This document shows, one piece after another, positions 61,962 through 64,000 of a stretch of DNA of 64,000 bases. The position numbers and the translations under genes are program-made. Position 1 is the stretch's first letter. The number at the start of each line of letters is the position of its first letter. The notes beneath the pieces are model-generated. The model ran no database searches and was not told where the DNA came from. It saw only the letters and a program-made list of their open reading frames with translations. Origin of the DNA: Vreelandella hamiltonii (lineage in GTDB: Bacteria; Pseudomonadota; Gammaproteobacteria; Pseudomonadales; Halomonadaceae); assembly GCF_014651775.1 (NCBI RefSeq), contig NZ_BMXN01000001.1, forward strand, positions 62,001 to 126,000, given 5' to 3'.

Positions 61962-62453
61962 ATGCTGACACTCGAAGCAAAACCCCTGACACAAGCAGCA
62001 TTTGAACCATTTGGCGAGGTGCTCGATGCGCGTACCTCGCCATCGTTTCCGATCAACGCAGGGCGTACCCAGCGGCATCACGATCTGGCGCGGGTCGAGA
62101 CGCTGGGCGACAACCCGCGCACCCTGGTGAGCATCTTTGTCAGCCAGCCGGTGTCGCTGCCGTTGACGCTGACGTTTCTGGAACGCCACCCGCTGGGCAG
62201 CCAGGCCTTCATGCCGCTGCACGAAGAGCGTTTCATCGTGGTGGTCGCCCCGCCCGGCGACACCATCGCGCCCCAGGACGTTCGGGCCTTCGTGACGGAT
62301 GGCCGCCAGGGGGTGAACTACCGAGCAGGCACCTGGCACGCCATTCAGTCGGTGCTGGAGCGTGAAGGCGAGTTTCTCGTGGTGGACCGCGGTGGAGATG
62401 GCAACAACTGTGACGAGTACCCGCTGTCCTTGTGCGTGCACGTGGCGCCGTAA
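61962..62453 (+). CDS. allA: Ureidoglycolate lyase AllA
   Basis: The 163-residue enzyme splits S-ureidoglycolate into glyoxylate and urea. [34 protein letters not shown] and [14 protein letters not shown] match the family. The glyoxylate could be used by the aminotransferase at 39676. It follows allE closely, so the two are probably co-transcribed. No urease gene is in the window. Confidence 0.92.
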   Translation: MLTLEAKPLTQAAFEPFGEVLDARTSPSFPINAGRTQRHHDLARVETLGDNPRTLVSIFVSQPVSLPLTLTFLERHPLGSQAFMPLHEERFIVVVAPPGDTIAPQDVRAFVTDGRQGVNYRAGTWHAIQSVLEREGEFLVVDRGGDGNNCDEYPLSLCVHVAP

Positions 62454-62551
62454 TTGCCGACATTGGCCGTTGCAACAAGTACATGCGAGTGTCATCTTGC
62501 TTGGGGTATGCTGATACGCGAACATTTCCTCTTTTACTGGTCAGGACATTT

Positions 62552-64000
62552 ATGAGCACAAACACCCATATCCCCCTTCGTCGTACCAAGATCGTCGCTA
62601 CCCTTGGCCCTGCCAGTGACCGCGAAGGCGTACTGGAGGCCATGCTGAAGGCAGGGGTGGATGTGGTGCGCTTGAACTTTTCGCACGGCACGGCCGACGA
62701 CCATCGCCGTCGCCTGGCCCGAGTGCGTGAGATTGCTGCCCAACTGGGCCGCAGCGTAGCGGCGCTGGGCGACCTGCAAGGCCCCAAGATCCGCGTTGCC
62801 CGTTTCAAGGAGGGCGCCGTGTATCTGGAAGAGGGCCAGGACTTCGTGCTCGACATGGCCATGGACAGCGATGCTGGTACTCAGCAGGGCGTCGGTTGCG
62901 ACTACAAGACCCTGGCCGATGACGTCACGGCCGGCGACCGCCTGCTGCTGGACGATGGCCGTGTGGTGCTGGACGTGACCCGTGTCGAAGGCAAGCAGGT
63001 ACACACCCAGGTGGTCGTGGGGGGCAAGCTCTCCAACCACAAGGGGATCAACAAGCAGGGGGGAGGCCTCTCCGCGCCGGCCTTGACCGAAAAAGACAAG
63101 GCCGACCTGAAAACGGCGGTGGAGATCGGCGTCGATTACCTGGCGATTTCGTTCCCGCGCTCGGCAGAAGACATGCGTGAAGCACGTCGGCTGCTGGGCG
63201 AGGAAGGCAAGGAGATTGGTCTGGTGGCCAAGGTCGAGCGTGCCGAGGCCGTGGCCGACGAGGCGACGCTGGATGGCATCATCGAAGCCTCTGAAGCGGT
63301 CATGGTGGCGCGTGGTGACCTGGGCGTGGAAATTGGCGATGCCAAGCTGGTCGGTGTGCAGAAACGCATGATCAAGCGCGCCCGTTCGCTCAACCGGGCC
63401 GTGATCACGGCGACCCAAATGATGGAAAGCATGATTTCTGCGCCGCTGCCCACCCGAGCAGAAGTGTTCGACGTGGCCAACGCCGTGCTGGATGGCAGCG
63501 ATGCCGTGATGCTGTCGGCAGAAACGGCGGCGGGCGACTACCCGCTGGAAACCGTCGAGGCCATGGCGCGCGTGTGCCTGGGAGCCGAGCGGGAGCGGGT
63601 GGCGCAAGAGTCCGGGCACCGTATTCATGAAGGCTTTACCCGTCCGGATGAAACCATTGCGCTGTCGGCCATGTACGCTGCCAACCACATGACAGGGGTA
63701 GCGGCGATTGCCTGTATGACGGCGTCTGGCTATACGCCGCTCATCGCATCGCGGATTCGCTCCGGTCTGCCCATCGTGGGCCTGGCACACAACCCCATCG
63801 CTCAGCGTCGCATGGCGCTTTATCGCGGCGTGGTATCGCTGCCTTTCGATACCTCCGAGATGAGCGCCACCGAGCTGAATGACCAAGCGTTGACCCTGCT
63901 GGTCAAGCAAGGGGTTGCCAAGCTGGGTGACCACGTCATCCTCACCCGCGGCGACCACATGAATGCTCACGGTGGCACCAACACCATGAAGGTGATGGTG
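62552..64000 (+). CDS. pyk: Pyruvate kinase (runs to window end)
   Basis: The frame runs from ATG 62552 to the edge (483 codons) without a stop, so the last residues are missing. It has the family start [48 protein letters not shown] and the active-site region ATQMMESMI, and ends [11 protein letters not shown]. The length suggests a nearly complete PykA-type enzyme, which converts phosphoenolpyruvate to pyruvate and makes ATP. AGGA precedes the start. A long open frame on the opposite strand (62534-63970) is a shadow. Confidence 0.95.
   Translation, partial: MSTNTHIPLRRTKIVATLGPASDREGVLEAMLKAGVDVVRLNFSHGTADDHRRRLARVREIAAQLGRSVAALGDLQGPKIRVARFKEGAVYLEEGQDFVLDMAMDSDAGTQQGVGCDYKTLADDVTAGDRLLLDDGRVVLDVTRVEGKQVHTQVVVGGKLSNHKGINKQGGGLSAPALTEKDKADLKTAVEIGVDYLAISFPRSAEDMREARRLLGEEGKEIGLVAKVERAEAVADEATLDGIIEASEAVMVARGDLGVEIGDAKLVGVQKRMIKRARSLNRAVITATQMMESMISAPLPTRAEVFDVANAVLDGSDAVMLSAETAAGDYPLETVEAMARVCLGAERERVAQESGHRIHEGFTRPDETIALSAMYAANHMTGVAAIACMTASGYTPLIASRIRSGLPIVGLAHNPIAQRRMALYRGVVSLPFDTSEMSATELNDQALTLLVKQGVAKLGDHVILTRGDHMNAHGGTNTMKVMV

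Noticed and set aside
62534..63970. 478-residue minus-strand frame opposite pyruvate kinase
   Set aside because: It mirrors the pyk frame and has no recognisable motif; pyk is unmistakable.
1..64000. Insertion sequences, prophage genes, CRISPR arrays or rRNA genes
   Set aside because: I found no transposase, integrase or phage-like genes, no spaced direct repeats and no rRNA-like sequence in the window.

Overview
The window reads as chromosomal DNA of a halophilic gammaproteobacterium close to Halomonas (Halomonadaceae). This is inferred from gene content and protein style: a CrbSR/acs acetate module beside a VC_2705-type symporter with a DUF4212 partner, an FNR-controlled cbb3 oxidase locus, a membrane-bound urate hydroxylase pathway, TRAP transport and a phasin. 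No database search was possible. Base composition looks high-GC throughout. I see no insertion sequence, prophage or CRISPR array.

Layout. 0-0.8 kb: divergent UPF0149 and SprT-like genes. 1-13.8 kb: acetate locus, with acs, response regulator crbR, a very large SLC5-linked hybrid kinase crbS, an unknown membrane protein, a sodium:solute symporter with its small subunit, and a DUF294 protein coupled to a degenerate exonuclease-like protein. 13.9-26 kb: ttcA, fnr, hemN and the complete cbb3 set (ccoNOQP, ccoGHIS plus a TauE/SafE-like protein), with FNR-type boxes before hemN and ccoN. 26-27.6 kb: a TTG-start hydrolase and a five-gene tRNA operon (Val-Asp-Asp-Val-Asp) with a strong promoter and terminator.

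27.6-46.3 kb: two linked 2-hydroxyacid regions. The glycolate oxidase operon glcDEFG diverges from glcC. Next comes an operon of unknown substrate: FCD regulator, second GlcG-like protein, TRAP transporter, crotonase-fold enzyme, class III CoA-transferase, serine-glyoxylate-type aminotransferase, 1007-residue FAD/Fe-S dehydrogenase and gamma-carbonic-anhydrase-like protein. A convergent lactate/glycolate permease follows, and its upstream region carries the same operator-like word as glcC. The unknown-substrate operon is the most likely undescribed system here.

46.6-48.7 kb: two glutathione transferases and a phasin. 48.7-62.5 kb: urate-to-glyoxylate catabolism (uraD, uraH, puuD, a GntR regulator, two NCS1 permeases, a hydantoin/allantoin racemase-like gene, puuE, an RpiR regulator, a polar amino-acid-type ABC transporter, allE and allA). 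Two repeated palindromes, TTGTATACAA-like and GAAACTAAAGTTTC-like, mark the promoters and probably define two nested regulons. 62.55 kb to the end: pyruvate kinase, running off the window.

Links between regions: glycolate oxidation and ureidoglycolate cleavage both yield glyoxylate, and the SGAT-like aminotransferase could consume it. The acetate locus feeds acetyl-CoA.
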